From: Rhytidiadelphus loreus
Taxonomy: Eukaryota; Streptophyta; Bryopsida; Hypnales; Hylocomiaceae
Reading direction: 5' to 3'
Length of the DNA stretch: 64,000 nucleotides
Assembly: GCA_947034895.1 (NCBI GenBank)
Contig: OX344764.1
Span: 59,811,348-59,875,347, forward strand
The position numbers and the translations under genes are program-made. Shown here one piece after another: positions 47,601-59,970 of this stretch. The stretch's first letter is position 1, and each line of letters opens with the position of its first letter. Below the pieces are notes generated by a model. It was not told the DNA's origin. It saw only the letters and a list, made by a program, of their open reading frames with translations, and made no database searches.

Positions 47601-49094
47601 TCTCCACCACATGCAGCGTCAACTTATAAAGGTAGAGAGCAGCAAAAACAAAAGCCACATTTGTGATCAAGTAGCCGCAGATAACGAGTACAGCCCTGTG
47701 GCCTACCAGCGGCGCCAGCCTGTTGAAGACTGAATACCGTCCACAAAGCATGTATTAGTGCATAGCTAAAATCTTAGCATGGTTGCAAAGCACGGTGGAT
47801 AGAAAGAGGGTCTGAGAGCGATTGTATATCAACCCCTGAACCGACCTGATTCCAGATGAAGAATATCGTCCTTTTTTGGTAATTACAGAATTTGAACAGG
47901 CATAGCAATGACATAGACGAGTACCAACATGATGATTAAGTCAACATCTGAATCAACCTCGCAAGAACTTCAGCAAGCAAGTTCAACTCCACGAAGACCC
48001 ACTGTTATTCCTAAGCATCGCTTCTATGGAAGCTTTATGGGTAGGTTGAAAGAGACAGACGGTAGAGGATACTAAAACCATTAGGGACCTGATCCCGTCT
48101 CCTATACTCACCTCTCTTATCAACAACAACTCGTCAATTCATACACTTGGCTGTACTTATTCATACACTCCGTTGATCTTCAATTAGCAAGTGGTGTAAA
48201 CATACTTGGCTAAATTTCTATGGCCACTGATGGAAATGGAGTTGCCATTTACAGAAGTCTACATACTCCCAGTTTGATATTGCATAAGAAATTCATACAT
48301 ATGGCTAAAAATTTTATCATAACGGATTTGGCTCTTGTACCCAAAGATCTCTCCACAGCTCTACACTGATCTCATAAAAATTACATTCCTACTACACATG
48401 TTAAAATGTTTGAAGTGACGCAAATAGAATCCTATAACTCATGGCGCGCACATTTGGAAGAGAGCCTGCTCTGAAACAGAGAACTTAATAATCATTGAGA
48501 AAAAAACAAGAGGCATGATCTTACCATTGTTTGCCAGAAAACCAGTCAATAGCGGAAACACAGGGAAAAAAGCATGTGTCTGTTCATATTCATAGCCACA
48601 CTCCGCAATGCGCACATAATAAACTGCATCCCAAACTACGACCTCCTCGATGGCAGCACCTAAATTCTTCCACCTTACAGGTAATGCATTGCCTGCACCC
48701 AGCCAATGAAATCAATAACCAGTACAAATATCCCAGTGAACGATGAATCTCGTGACTTCTTCACAACTGAAAAAATCATTGAAAACTCAGCAATAAAAGA
48801 TGCAATGCACCAAAAGATAAGTAATTCGGAATCACCTGGTGAGTCGCCCAAGCAAGGCGGATTGAGTGTGGCCGAGGTATCATACGGTGAAGCAAGTACC
48901 CTCCACAAGAGGAACAAACTCAAAACAAGAAGGCGAGAACGCACAGCGAGCTTCACTACACGCCCCACCCTTGTTGCCTCATCTCCATCTCCATCTCCTC
49001 CATTCCCTTTCCCGCTTCTCCCCACCGTCACCGCTTGGCTTTGCCTCATCTTCGAACCTCTTACATCACAATCCCTTTCCCCTCTACCAAGCAA
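44601..49094 (-). CDS. PIGV: GPI mannosyltransferase 2 (PIG-V), complete, eight exons
   Basis: PIG-V adds the second mannose to the GPI-anchor precursor on the luminal side of the ER. Exons (minus strand): 49,094-48,836; 48,692-48,525; 47,729-47,531; 46,925-46,706; 46,481-46,297; 45,958-45,690; 45,336-45,173; 44,765-44,601. All introns are GT-AG, phases agree, and the sum is 1629 nt (542 aa plus stop). Family landmarks: RLLVLSLFLLWR membrane helix and PYDTSATLNPPC; the luminal WDAVYYVRIAECGYEYEQT, whose WD is the expected GT-C catalytic loop; FCFNPASVFYSAL; RYSESLFALFSFAGLW; CGVRSNG; FQGYGYY; RPWC; NVGFLRYF; KQIPNFLLASP; CIMHVQVATRFLS; and a hydrophobic end LLFINFYPFT. At the exon 3/4 joint about eight residues (SSLNVHAR) precede YSESL that I do not expect from other plants. 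Met at 49,094 gives a 50-residue basic lead; an internal Met (residue 16) is also possible. A TTAA-type MITE lies in intron 3. Confidence 0.93.
47248..47463. mobile_element. TTAA-type MITE in PIG-V intron 3
   Basis: The left end CCCTACGTGCCCAA and the reversed right end CCCCTAAGTGACCAA are inverted repeats. The right flank is TTAA (47,464-47,467) and the left flank GTAA, a TTAA with one change. The size (216 bp) is like the 222-bp element at 6.7 kb but the interiors differ. It lies between exons 3 and 4 and avoids the splice sites. Confidence 0.55.
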
Positions 49095-49735
49095 AGTCTA
49101 AAACCCTAAATCCCAATGTCGGGAACCATCGCAAACATGATCACCCGCATGTGCTTTTCGTCAATCCTCAGGGTTGTCAATCTTCTCTCTTCCACACGTG
49201 AACGTACCATCCTTCTCCGCCACTCCACTGAAGTGGCATTCGCCATAGCGAGCCTCAATCGAGACAGAATTCACGCCCAATCTCATGCAATGTCAGATGA
49301 AAAATTGACGCAAAACAGGATTTGAAAATATCGAACTGAAAGCAACTTTCTGATCGCAGCAACATGGCCTTTTCCAGCTCACATTGGTACAATCCGTTCC
49401 TAAATGCCTGCGCAGCAATTCTGCTGCAACCGTGGCTGAGTGGAAGCATACTCTGCAACATAGCCAGAATTGTGGACCGGGTATACGGGTACCAGTGGTT
49501 GTTCCGGGTATGGGTGGATATCTTCGATCTCGGGCCGCTGGTGCCAGGTCCCACGTCAGTTTCTAGCCGCCGGATCGATTTGGATGAATCCGCAGCACCA
49601 ACAAACTTAACGAATGTGTGCATCAATCATCCCAATGAACTAACTTACTGTACCGACATTCGTCGATAACTGCACATTTGAATCCTCTGTAGCTTCATCA
49701 GTTCTGTAGGGTTTCTGGTTTCTGACTGCCCGAGC
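49095..49735. promoter_or_regulatory. Shared promoter region between PIG-V and the plus-strand candidate gene
   Basis: A telo-box (AAACCCTAA, 49,101-49,109) lies just upstream of the PIG-V start; in plants this motif is common in promoters of growth-related housekeeping genes. No TATA box is evident, and a CT-rich stretch (48,980-49,020) overlaps the PIG-V N-terminus. Plus-strand frames at 49,364-49,669 and 49,384-49,566 overlap each other; I recognise neither and do not call them, though one could be an upstream exon of the gene at 49.7 kb. Confidence 0.45.
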
Positions 49736-50899
49736 ATTGCAAGATCAACATGGTGTACACACACAGGTGAGCTCGTCTATTGTTTTGCTTAGGGTTTACT
49801 TCTACGTATGCCTGTTTTTTATCGATCAATTGCAGGACTATAGCTCAATCCAGATCTCTTTTTTAATTTTGGAACAAGTAGCATTCAGTTCGATTAATCA
49901 CAGAATGATCTATATCTTAATTGCAGTGTGTAGCTAGCTCTTTTACGTCGTCAAGAGCTGTCTGAGCTTGTATTCCTCTGTACTGGCCATATGTAATCCG
50001 TGACTTGAATAATAGGCACGGGAAGGGACCGGCATAAGCTTAATTGTGTAAGTTGGTTTACGATGTTGATGGTTTGCAGATATAGAATAGTAACGTTGGT
50101 CTGTGTAATAGTACACGTGAATGAAGGGTCTGTGTTGGGGTAGTTCTACTAATTAAACATGCTTTGATGAAATACGTACCGGTATAAAGTTTTGAGAATT
50201 TTTGAAAAAAATGAATTTTGGAACTCACAATGCATTGCATTCTGCATGCTGGTTTGACTTGTTGATGTTTTGCAGTTATGCAATTGCCAAATACCACAAG
50301 GAATAATACTCTTGGACATACCGTACTCACTGGTATTGTGATTTATTTTGAATGTTTATCGTGCTGGGCACTGCGGTGATGCGGCCTGTGATGCTGAGTT
50401 TTAAAAAAGTTAACAAGGTTTTTTGGTTTTCCAGGGTGTGATCATGAATGGGACAATCAAACACTTGCTTGTTGGTCCTGTAAGTCATCTTACCACATTT
50501 AGTGTTTTGCTTCAAAATTTATCTTCTCCGAGGGGCTGCATACAATGTAGAATAGCTTAAGAGCATTTATCATTGAAATATGCATGTTTGTGTGCTTTCG
50601 ATCTGTTCTTGTGCCTTGTAAAGAAATGCTTTTGACAATTTCGCAGAGGTTACAAGAAGCTTCAAGTGTCGAGAATATTTGTACTTCATGGGGAAACAGT
50701 TCTACACCCGCAAGGTTATCATCTCCTTCTTCTGAAGCTCCTGAGGATCTTCCATTCTTGACTGTACGTTCCTGCTGTTAATTCCTATTGCATCTACGAT
50801 CTCTGTACAAGCGATTACATGCACCGCTTCCTCGACTCATGTTTTATCATTTAAGCTAACTTGCTTTTGCTTCTACTCATGCAACAGACCCTCAACTAG
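49709..50899 (+). CDS. Unrecognised multi-exon gene, divergent from PIG-V
   Basis: Five segments share one frame when joined at canonical sites: up to 49,766 (CACAG|GTGAGC), 50,276-50,332, 50,435-50,479, 50,647-50,763, and 50,888-50,899 ending in TAG. Internal exons are 57, 45 and 117 nt, all multiples of three, with no stop in the common frame, which is unlikely by chance. Recognisable stretches are IPQGIILLDIPYSL, MNGTIKHLLVGP, SVENICTSWGN and a Ser/Pro-rich end (ARLSSPSSEAPEDLPFLT). No ATG lies in this frame in the first segment (a TAG precedes it at 49,706-49,708), so translation starts either in an upstream exon I cannot place or at the internal Met in exon 3. Another ATG at 49,750 is in a different frame and would give a short product. 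I do not recognise the family. A non-coding spliced transcript is the alternative. Confidence 0.35.
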
Positions 50900-53800
50900 C
50901 TGAACAACGACTTACAAGGTTATCTCTTTTTCTGTTTGTGGATATATCGCTGGTTGTTTAGTTTTCGAATTTCGAATTTCATGAAGGGCAATACATGTTT
51001 TTGGATCGTGGTCGTGCTGCTTGATCACGTGACAAACATATACCCGTAGCAGTGACCATCGTTCGTCAGAATACAACTAATTACTTATAGATCAGAAATT
51101 TTGAAAATATATATCTGCATAACATGTGAGCACTCTTTTGAGCCCTGAGGACGAACAACTAGAAAATCAAGTTCCCGACTCTGGAACAATAAACTAAGTG
51201 CATTCCTCCATTACTTCAAAACCCTTTGAACTAGTGATGAAATTCTTGAAAATTCTCCAATAAGAATAACGAAAGGTTTTCATCCCGAAAAATGTGATGA
51301 ACGTACTAATTCGCTCCTACAGTGTAGCCTGGGCATTATCTTTTATACTGAAGAACAGAAGATTCTATTTAGTCGGTAGCAGTCTGATGGATTCAGAAAA
51401 TTCTCAAACTCACGGATTGCCTTAGGGTGTGAAATTGGAACTCAAGGATTGATAACTTCTAGACATATCAAAAATATTTGATTACAAACTGGACGATATA
51501 AATGCTCTTCGTATGTGATCATCGAATGACAGACTAAATATGTGTACACTTCATTAACATTGTTAATGTACGTTAATGTACTTCGTTGTAATGCGTTAGA
51601 ATATTATTAGTATTGTTTTGACTCGTTCTAAAGTAATGTTGTAAGAGCTCACTGCTGTGATACATAGTAAGGTATCCTCACCTAAAACAACGTTTTTTTT
51701 GAGATCTAGCATTTCTTAATAGAATTTGGGAAAAAAAATCACACCAAGATGTTAGCAAATGAAAGTGGAAGTGAATGCAATTGGTTTGAGAATTTCCAGA
51801 GATTTTCAAAAGAGCTCAATGTTCAAAGTAGAGGTCCTACTATTGATACTAGACTACCCTTAATCGGACATTCTTGAAATACAAAATGCTTGAACTCTCA
51901 TTGGTTGCCTCAAATAACTCTTTATCTCCCATTGGTTACTTCTAGAAATTAATGTTGGCTGAAAAATAATAATTTGTTGAAATTGGGTTGGCTTTGAGCA
52001 CCACTAGTTTAGTTGTCTCCAAAGGGGTAGTGCTATACAGAAAGATATGCCTCCTCTAATTTAACATTCCTCCCATTTGTGTTGTGAGGCCTCTACTCGG
52101 ACATCAATCGATCTGAAGGTGCAATCCTGTGTAAGGAAGTGGGATCGCCATATTTTTGGGAGCATCCTTATGCTGAAATTCCTGCTCCCTTAAACGCATC
52201 AATTGCCAGTTTGAAATGAGAAAATGATGCCTAACTTCATCTCATTGAAATCACAGTTTCTGCTATCAATGTTTCAATTGATCTTGGTTGGCTAATTGAA
52301 ACTTTCAGGACAGTTGAGCTCCTGAAATGCTAGAGCCCAACATATATATTTCAGAAATTGTTTTGTAAGTGCTTAGAAGTTCATATTTTGAATGATGAAT
52401 GAAGTTGTTTAGGATAATGTTTTGTTTCAAATAATTTCTCATTTATTCAAATTGATGCTTGAATCTTTAAATAAACAATTTTTCACTTTGAAATTGAGAT
52501 AAATCTCTTTTGTTACAGGAAACAAAAAAACATCATTTAGATTTTGTTGATTGCAACAAGGTTTTCTTTTACTGATTAAATGCAAATTATGTCACAATTT
52601 CATCTGTCAAGTTTTCATTTAGAATACAAATTTTCATTCATTTGTTCTTGCTAAACACTAATAAAACATCCAAACATCCTCTCAATAAAACCTTATAGGA
52701 GAATTCTGCTACTTTTTTAGAAAGGATCCAGGCTTTAAAGGGTTAATGCAGTCTTTTTGTGATAACAAGGGTCCCGCATAACGGATTCCGTGTTTGCTTT
52801 CAATTTCCCCCAAAGTACGTCTCATTCAAGCACGCAAAATTTACCGTTATAAGAGAACTTTGCAGAACGTTTTGGTCCCTAAATTCCATTCAGTTCTCAA
52901 ATAGTTGAACATCTGTGTGTCGAATTAACATCAAGAATCTTTTCGAGTAAGGTCTTTTTGTCACATAGTAAACTTGTCACCAAAGTTCTCCAAAGGGTTG
53001 TGCTACAATGAATACAGGGAGCTTAGAATCTTGGAGGCCAAATGACAATGAAATTTTCTTCTAGTTAATGGAGTTCCAGAACTTTCCCTCTGAGAGCAGG
53101 TGAGTTTCATCAAGCAGCCAATGACAAGTGCCAAATTTTGAAGCTTGGGCGGAATATGGAGACTGCCTGGGAATTCACACAGGGAACCCATTATGGGACC
53201 CTGCCTTGTGTTATCGTAGTCGTAACATGTATGCCATCGTTCGTGTCGCAATTGGTAACTGACTTGTAGATTTGGCTGATAGCATACCTTGCTTACTGGG
53301 AATCGGGCGAAGTACTTCAGTTAATCTGCTGAATTTGCATGATTACTGAAGCCTAAGTATGCAGCAATTGGTTTACAATAGGATTTATGTTAAATCTTAG
53401 CTGCTACCAACTCATTTACGTACTGAAGATGTGCGTGGGGCTTTCCTGCTGATATTTATTAATTAAAAGGGTTCATTATTCATTTAACTGTTGCATGTAC
53501 TAATGAATCTAGATGCAGGGGTTTCTAATCAAACTTGAGGAAGATCGTGTGAAACGCACCTGTTACTGCAGAATTTGTGAATTTTCATTTATGAGATCGA
53601 GTTGCTACGGTCATGGTTCAAAATACAGGCTGGGGTGCAGGAAGACTTTTAAGGTAGTACAGTTTTTTTCACTTATTGCCTGTTGCGCTCTCGTTTCTGC
53701 AAGGTAGAGCAAGACTGGTAGAACGAAAGGTTGAGAGCTGATGTTCCGACGCCACAAGAAAACCACATACTGTAGGATGTGCTAGATTTTGATTCCCTCC

Positions 53801-56420
53801 ACTTGTACCATAGTCGTTCTTAAATTTCTTGGTCATTGCTCCACTCTCATGTCTCGTCTCATGTGCTAGATCTCTTTGACGTATTTGTGGATTCTAAGTC
53901 GTTTTTCAAGCAGTTATGCCTTAGCTCTATACAGCTGTAGTTAATATATTTTTCCATTCACTGGCTCGATCGAGGTACATTAATCACAAATTCACTCTTA
54001 CGGTGGTCTCTTACTGATTTCACGCGCTTCACTTTGAAAGGTAGAAGGAGCCTTGTTTCCTTGATGTCCATTGACCTTTTGCGCTGCGTAATGGTCTCCT
54101 AGAAGAGTTCGTTTTTTTCTTAAATTAGTAGAAAGTCCATAGCCATTGGGTCCTAAAGACTCCTAGTTCCTGTATTTATGCCACTTTCGCGGAGGATTTT
54201 CACTTTGCATGCTGATGACAAATTTACTACAGTACGTACTATATGACACAGATCTTATTAAATGTTTGACGTACTCATGGATGGTCAACAACTCAGGAAC
54301 TATCCGAAACGGCGGAACCAAATCTGCAAAGTTTTCATCATGTACGTCCACCAACTCACTACGTGTGTGCTCGGTAGACGATGTCCTGCAGCCTAGGGAA
54401 GTGCTGTAAGCAAGTCACTTGAGCAGCTACCCTTATTTGGTATTTTGGTCATTGTCCCATTCGAAGAAAGCTTTGCACCCATCTCTTCTATCTGCTAGCT
54501 TCGGTTTATTCCATCCATATGCTCATTGAATCAAATCCATCAACGCAATGTCCATCTACAAGGGACATATCTTAACACTGAGCAGGCCTTGAATTTACAG
54601 CTTTCTTGGCAGTGCAAGTTGCAAACGCAATCATGCTTCTCTAGCTCATGAAATCCTCTTTCACCATACGAGCTTGTCATCTAGCTCCTGGTTCGCTTTT
54701 GAAGAGCTGCTGTCATTAAATTGTTCACCGTGCATCGGCTTGCACTTGGCCTTTGTGGTTACATCGAACCCACCAGTCCTGAAGTAAGTCCATTCGTAAG
54801 ACCACTGCCCAGATGAGAGCAGAGACCTTCAGTTTGCACTTTCACATGGCAATTGTAACTGGGGGATGAATAATTTGCGTCCGAAATCTCACCTTACATT
54901 TTTTAGTAGCAGTGGCATGGCGCCTTTTGAGAACAGTGCCAATTAGAAGGGGGTTTTAGTGCAAAATCATACCAAAGCAAAGCAACAATAATGCTCAAAT
55001 CAATCAATAGTGGAAACATATATGGTTTGCAAATCCTAGAGAATTATGATCAATTAGACCAGTTTTGAGTCTTCTTGTGGTCACTAAACGAGGTCACTTT
55101 CGCAAATAAATGTGCAGACAAAGGCTCACTGGCTTACGGACTCTCACTTGTTCCATTGCAGCTCCACTTTGAAAAACAAGGTGTCTTAGATTCCTTTTGA
55201 ATCATCAGGGATTCTTCCGCATGCCAAGTCAGACGACGCAGCTCCAGAAGCCTTGTCGATCTTGAATGTTAGCGTGTGAAACAGTATCAGGAAATGCATG
55301 GATGCAATTGAGCATTGGATTCCAACAAGGTCCTTGCTGATCGACCTGTGCTCATTGCATGTGCAAGGCCGCACTGTAGTGCAAGGTTGCTGTGGACGGA
55401 TAAATTTACCCGTGGCGTTTTCCACTCCCCCTTTTTGACGTTTTTTCAGTTCGCTTGGAAACTTTTGACACTGGAAACGAATAATAAGAAATGCGCTTGC
55501 AGGCAGGGCAGTTCTATAATTTCACGGTACCCCAGATGCCAACCAAACGTACAGTCCTGCCCTCCTGTCATGCCTTTGCATTCAAATGCCAAGGAATCTT
55601 GAATGTGCAAGGGTGGATCCGGTACGAGGCCGGATAAATAGTCAAGCCTTCGGCAAGTCAGTGTTTTTTTTATGGGGGGCACCACGGCACACTTTTTTTG
55701 CCTTGTTTTTTTTCGGGAACCACTCAAACGGGTCAAGCCCAATGTTTGGGCCCTCCCACATTTGACTGCCAAGTCCGTCATCAGGTTACCGGTGGCTTCG
55801 CCTGCCTGCCTGCTAGAGTGCTTGCTGCGGCATCAGTTTAACTTAGATTCCTCTTACTCGGCGTCCTTTCTCTCTGCTTGACTTCCTCCGTCATCTCTGG
55901 AGCCTGCCTTTGGATTTCCGTCTCCATATTACCACCAGCCTTGCAGTGCACTTTATTAGAAACAAGTGCTCTAATTTCCCCGAATTTCAGCTTCCTGCTT
56001 CTCAGTGGCCAGCCTCCTCCCACAGTCCCACATGACTGCATGTTGGTGTGTTTTCCAGAGTTTTTATTTCGTGTCATTTTTAGTTTTGACCCAAATGGTG
56101 GCGTGGCGGGTTTCTTTTGGAGGTGATCTTCTGACTAACCAGATCAGCTTTCTTTGTAAATATACACCCCAGTAGCCCACTCCACTGGATGGAAGGCGAT
56201 CACCTTTCCCAGAGGCTGGCTTGTCCTAATCGGTTTCACTTTTTTTAAGTTTTACTCAAACGGAAATGAGTACTGTACGCCCCAGGAAAACGCATCCACA
56301 GGGATCATGTGCGGTGGTGCGAACAGCAGCGCTGGTTCTTTCCCGAGAACCTATGAACTCGCACCAAATTGGTCTTCTCGCAGTGCGTAATACTATTTAA
56401 GGTAAACGGGACTCTCACTA
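50900..56420. other. Moderate-GC region without a gene I can support
   Basis: Composition is gene-like, but frames are short and unrecognised. An exon-like piece at 53,513-53,658 has an AG before it and GT after it and is Cys-rich (CYCRIC), but there is no partner exon. 55,186-56,126 has overlapping frames on both strands (for example 55,446-55,781 minus) with no motif. AAAGGGTTAA at 52,736-52,745 resembles a TTAA-type terminus without a visible partner end. Regulatory DNA, UTRs or decayed genes could all be present. Confidence 0.35.
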
Positions 56421-56424
56421 AGCT

Positions 56425-56735
56425 GATTTGCTATCTCGGTACTTTGGAGAAGCTATTTTTCAACTCCAGTATTTTTGAGAGATCGAGAAGTTTAAGAGAA
56501 GCCTTTTGCAAGTAGAATGAAGACATTCTGACAAGAAATGAATTTTCTGCAATTTTTCAAAGTTTGTTGGGACTAAAGTGGTAAAGCATGGGTAGACTCA
56601 TCAGCTAAACCGGCACACACTCACGTGTCCCCTCTCCAAGTGCATTTGTCGTGATGCTAAAGGGTTGCTAAGATTGTGGTAATGGGTGGGTGTTTGTTGC
56701 AAATGGGAGGGTCTTTTAGATGTTGGAATTAAGAG
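56425..56735 (+). repeat. Dispersed repeat R3, copy 2
   Basis: Collinear with 200-530: GATTTGCTAT, GGTACTTTGGA, AAGTTTRAGAGAA, CAAGTGCATT, AAGGGTTG and AAGATTGTGGTAAT. It marks the return from gene-like DNA to repeats. Confidence 0.6.
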
Positions 56736-58838
56736 ACTAATGACATTATGTTTTTTTTTACCTTATACAAGTAGGCCCAAATGTAATTCCAAATTGAGAA
56801 CTCACCACCTATGTACTAAAATTAGATGCCAAAGCAACTTTTGGGGCAGAATTCTTCTACATTTTGGAACAAGAACTCTTTTTCTAGTGGTAGTTTACAT
56901 TCTCCTTTCTAGCAAGTTATCCCTTAATCCCTTAGCACTTCAATGTGCAAAATTTGAATGATGAACATAGAGATTCCAAAGGCTTTTTTACCACAAAACT
57001 TCTCATTCAGCCAAACCAATGCTTGTCTTTCTTTTTTTTAATTTTCTTGTATTGTGAATTTGATAAAATTTTGAGGTAACTAATATATATTTACAAAGAT
57101 ATAAGAAAAAATATGCAAAAATGCAAGAAAGGATTCAAGCACTGAGGAATTAACCCCTAAAGATTGAGGTTTTTCATAAGATTTTATGATTTTCAAAGAT
57201 TCATTATAATGTAGCCATTAATAGATAAATTTGATAACAAAGTTTGAACTACATCTATACAATTAAATATGTCCACAGTATATTAATAATTTTAGATGGT
57301 ACAAATCTACTAAAAATAATTAATATTTCAAATTTTTATTGCAGATAAAGTTTTTACATTATTTTGATGATTTTCAGGGTAGCAAGCTTGAAATTTAAAA
57401 TTCTAACTATAAGAAGAAAAAAAATCCAAATTAAATTTTCACTAACTATGTAAAAATTCTCCCTTATAATAATTTTGAAGCTAGAAAGTCATCAACTACT
57501 TCAATTCAAAAAATTCAAAAAATATTTGTATGGATGAATTTTCAAAATTTGTACAGTGAAAATGTTGTATAAATAGCATATTCTATATTTTTCAATGTAT
57601 TTTCATAAACTTCACATTGGTCAAACTTCTTTACTTTTCCATATTAAAATACATACTTCCGAATAGTTTGATATTTTGATAATATAGTAATTTATGTATT
57701 TAAATTTATTTTCAAAATTTTATAATTAAAAAGATGAAATGAATTTATATGATTTGTTAGAGTAATTTATTTGTAAAAATAATAGTAATTACAAAAACGC
57801 TTACATAATATGAATTTTTTTAAAGAGAACGTAGATAGAATTGGAGATAATAGTATTAAACATCATGGTATAACTAGTGCACTCTTTGAGTTCACACCAA
57901 GAAGAATTTAATAGAAAAGTTTAAAAGTGGTATATTTTAACAACGCTACCTTCAAAGTGTTACAAAAAATACAATTTGAACAATTTGAAAAAATAATAAT
58001 AATAAAAAAAAAAATAGATTACTAGAGTTAAGATTAAAAACATTCAAAATAAAAAAACTATTTTGGAAATTCATGTCTGACTTTCAAAATCCCCCTCGCA
58101 CTTGCAATATCCTTTAATTCAAAGGTTAAAGAAATTGTAGACTACTCTTTCTTTTTCGTACAAAATGAGATTGACAATGATGATATTGGTTTTCTTTTGC
58201 TTTTTTCTTTCTTTTTTCCTTTGTTTTTTTCTTTTTTTCTCCTGGGAAAGAAAATTCACTGCAAGCATAACAGAACAGGCGAACCTCATGATGAGCTTCG
58301 ACTATTTTTTATTTTTTTATTTGGCACACAATGAAACAGTTTTCTTTTTTTCAAAGGCGAAAACACCATTTTTTTTTAATTTTTTCTTTCTTTCGGACCC
58401 TTTGAAAATAAACAGTGAAAATTCTACATATCTATTCATGTCTACAATTTTTGGATTGAAAGTGCCCATTTGTTGAAATTCTAAGTAAATTCCATTTTAA
58501 TTTATCAAGAAATCAGCAGTTCCTTGTTCCCTTTAGAGCCCCCATTTTGCACATGCCATCGGTAAACGGAACGGAACTCTTAATTAAGTATACTAATTCC
58601 CTGCATATTCTAATTAATTTTAAAAAAAATTGGAAGTCTGTAGTCTGTACCCTTTTCCGGTATTCGGGGGAAAACCTCGTTGGATGAAGACTCTGTCACG
58701 CTGTTCAGTAACTTATTGTTATATTAGCACTGTCCTGCTAATCTTATTATTAATCTCAGGCAGATGATGCTGGGGAGGACAATATTAGTAACTTAAGTAG
58801 CCTAAGCAAATTCGGATAAGCCTACTTGTTATGTGAAG
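56736..58838. other. AT-rich stretch starting with a possible TTAA-type end
   Basis: ATTAACCCCTAAAGATTGAGG at 57,150 has the TTAA-type terminus; a possible mate, CAAAGGTTAA, lies at 58,122-58,131, which would make an element of about 1 kb, but the termini match poorly. 58,165-58,390 is pyrimidine-rich and gives a 103-aa F/S-rich frame that I reject as composition-driven. Confidence 0.3.
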
Positions 58839-58839
58839 G

Positions 58840-59045
58840 TGGGTATGTACACCCTAAACCACACCCGACCTAAAACTGCCATCCTCACTTGGTGTACATC
58901 TCCCAAATCAATATGTACCTATGTGGAAGAAACGATTTCAGAACATCTAACCCAATCACACCACTTGGACCCTTGCCAACTTTTGCACAAGGTATCCAAA
59001 TGTCGTGTTCTTGGGTGCATTGGAACCTCGTTTGAAAATCAAAAT
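58840..59045 (+). repeat. Dispersed repeat R4, copy 1
   Basis: It aligns with 63,833-64,000: ACCATCYTCACTTKGTRTACATCTCC, AAATCAAT, ATGTACCTAT, CCAACTTTTGCA, GGTATCCAAATGT, then TTCTTKGGTGC. The second copy runs off the window. Function unknown; the 71-aa frame here is broken in the other copy. Confidence 0.65.
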
Positions 59046-59520
59046 TAAAATTAGACCAGTCTAAGTCTACTAATAGTATTTAACTGGGTGCAGGAGCCAA
59101 GCCCAAAGTGGCGGTTTGGGGGGTACCCCCCTTTATTAATAGGGAGCAATTGCTAATTACAAGAAGAGCCCTTCATTGTACTGTAACTTAAGGAACTGTC
59201 TGATTATATCAGTTCCGAGCAAATTAGCAGCAGTGAGTCTGGCTGTTTCCTGTAATTAAACTTATTTCCATGGAACGGTTACCGTTGGCGCTATTGAAGT
59301 GATGCCTATTCTTTCTATTTATTTTTCCTTCCTTCTTTTGATTGATTATTTTTTATTTTTTTATTTTTAATTGAAAACTCTTTGGGACAGAAATTATGGC
59401 TGATTCGTTGGAGAAGTACATTTCATGATCCGACTTCAGCCAGCACTCCCAAAATTTCTCCCAAAACAGCAAACGGATTAGATACCAATCATTGATAATG
59501 CGAAAGCCCTCTTTACACTA
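59046..59520. other. Short stretch with a GGGGGGTACCCCCC palindrome
   Basis: The 14-bp palindrome at 59,118-59,131 stands in otherwise ordinary sequence. No gene seen. Confidence 0.5.
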
Positions 59521-59970
59521 CACTAAATAGTGAAATTAGGTTGCCTTAACAATGAGGTTGTCTTATCGCAAGAAAATTACTTTGCAAGCCATCAAAGTCA
59601 ACAAAAACTTCTAAAGATATTTCCATTCGTACGCATGGAGGGTTCATGAGTTTGAATTACAACAACACCTAATTCAAAAATAGTGCACTCTTGTACAAAA
59701 AATAATAATATTTATATAGTGTCACATGTTGAGAAATTAGGTTGCCTTAACAATTAGGTTACCTTACTCCAAGAAAGTTACTTTACAAGCTGTCAAAGTC
59801 AATAAATACTTCTAGAGATATTTTTGCCCGTACACACAAAGGTTCGTGAGTCCATATTACAACAATATCTAATTCAAAAGTAGTGCATTCTTGTACAATA
59901 ACATTAAATATTTATATGGTATCAAATGTTGAGAAATTAGTGTAGGACAACCTAATTTCACTATTTAGTA
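59521..59970 (-). mobile_element. MITE M1 tandem dimer
   Basis: Termini are CACTAAATAGTGAAATTAGG and its reverse complement, close to the M1 termini at 5667-5913, with TA on each side (59,519-59,520 and 59,971-59,972). Inside are two direct units of about 210 bp (junction near 59,738), each with TTAGGTTGCCTTAACAAT, TTACTTTRCAAGC, CTTCTARAGATAT, ACAACAAYAYCTAATTC and GTACAA. The 5.7-kb copy has one unit in the other orientation. The structure suggests duplication of the interior within one pair of ends. Confidence 0.8.

Noticed and set aside
48706..49201. Two long plus-strand ORFs (131 and 111 aa)
   Set aside because: Antisense to PIG-V exon 1 and intron 1; the minus-strand frame matches the PIG-V family.
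49364..49669. 101-aa plus-strand ORF near the shared promoter
   Set aside because: No recognisable domain and it overlaps another frame of similar length (49,384-49,566); kept only as a possible upstream exon of the neighbouring gene.
53513..53707. Cys-rich 64-aa ORF bounded by AG and GT
   Set aside because: No partner exons in frame and the cysteine spacing fits no zinc-binding family I know.
55446..55781. 111-aa minus-strand ORF in GC-richer DNA
   Set aside because: No motif or family resemblance, and similarly long frames exist on the other strand, as expected by chance at this GC.
58165..58476. 103-aa F/S-rich ORF with a signal-peptide look
   Set aside because: It arises from a pyrimidine-rich tract (TTTCTTTCTTTT) and shows no protein-like composition.
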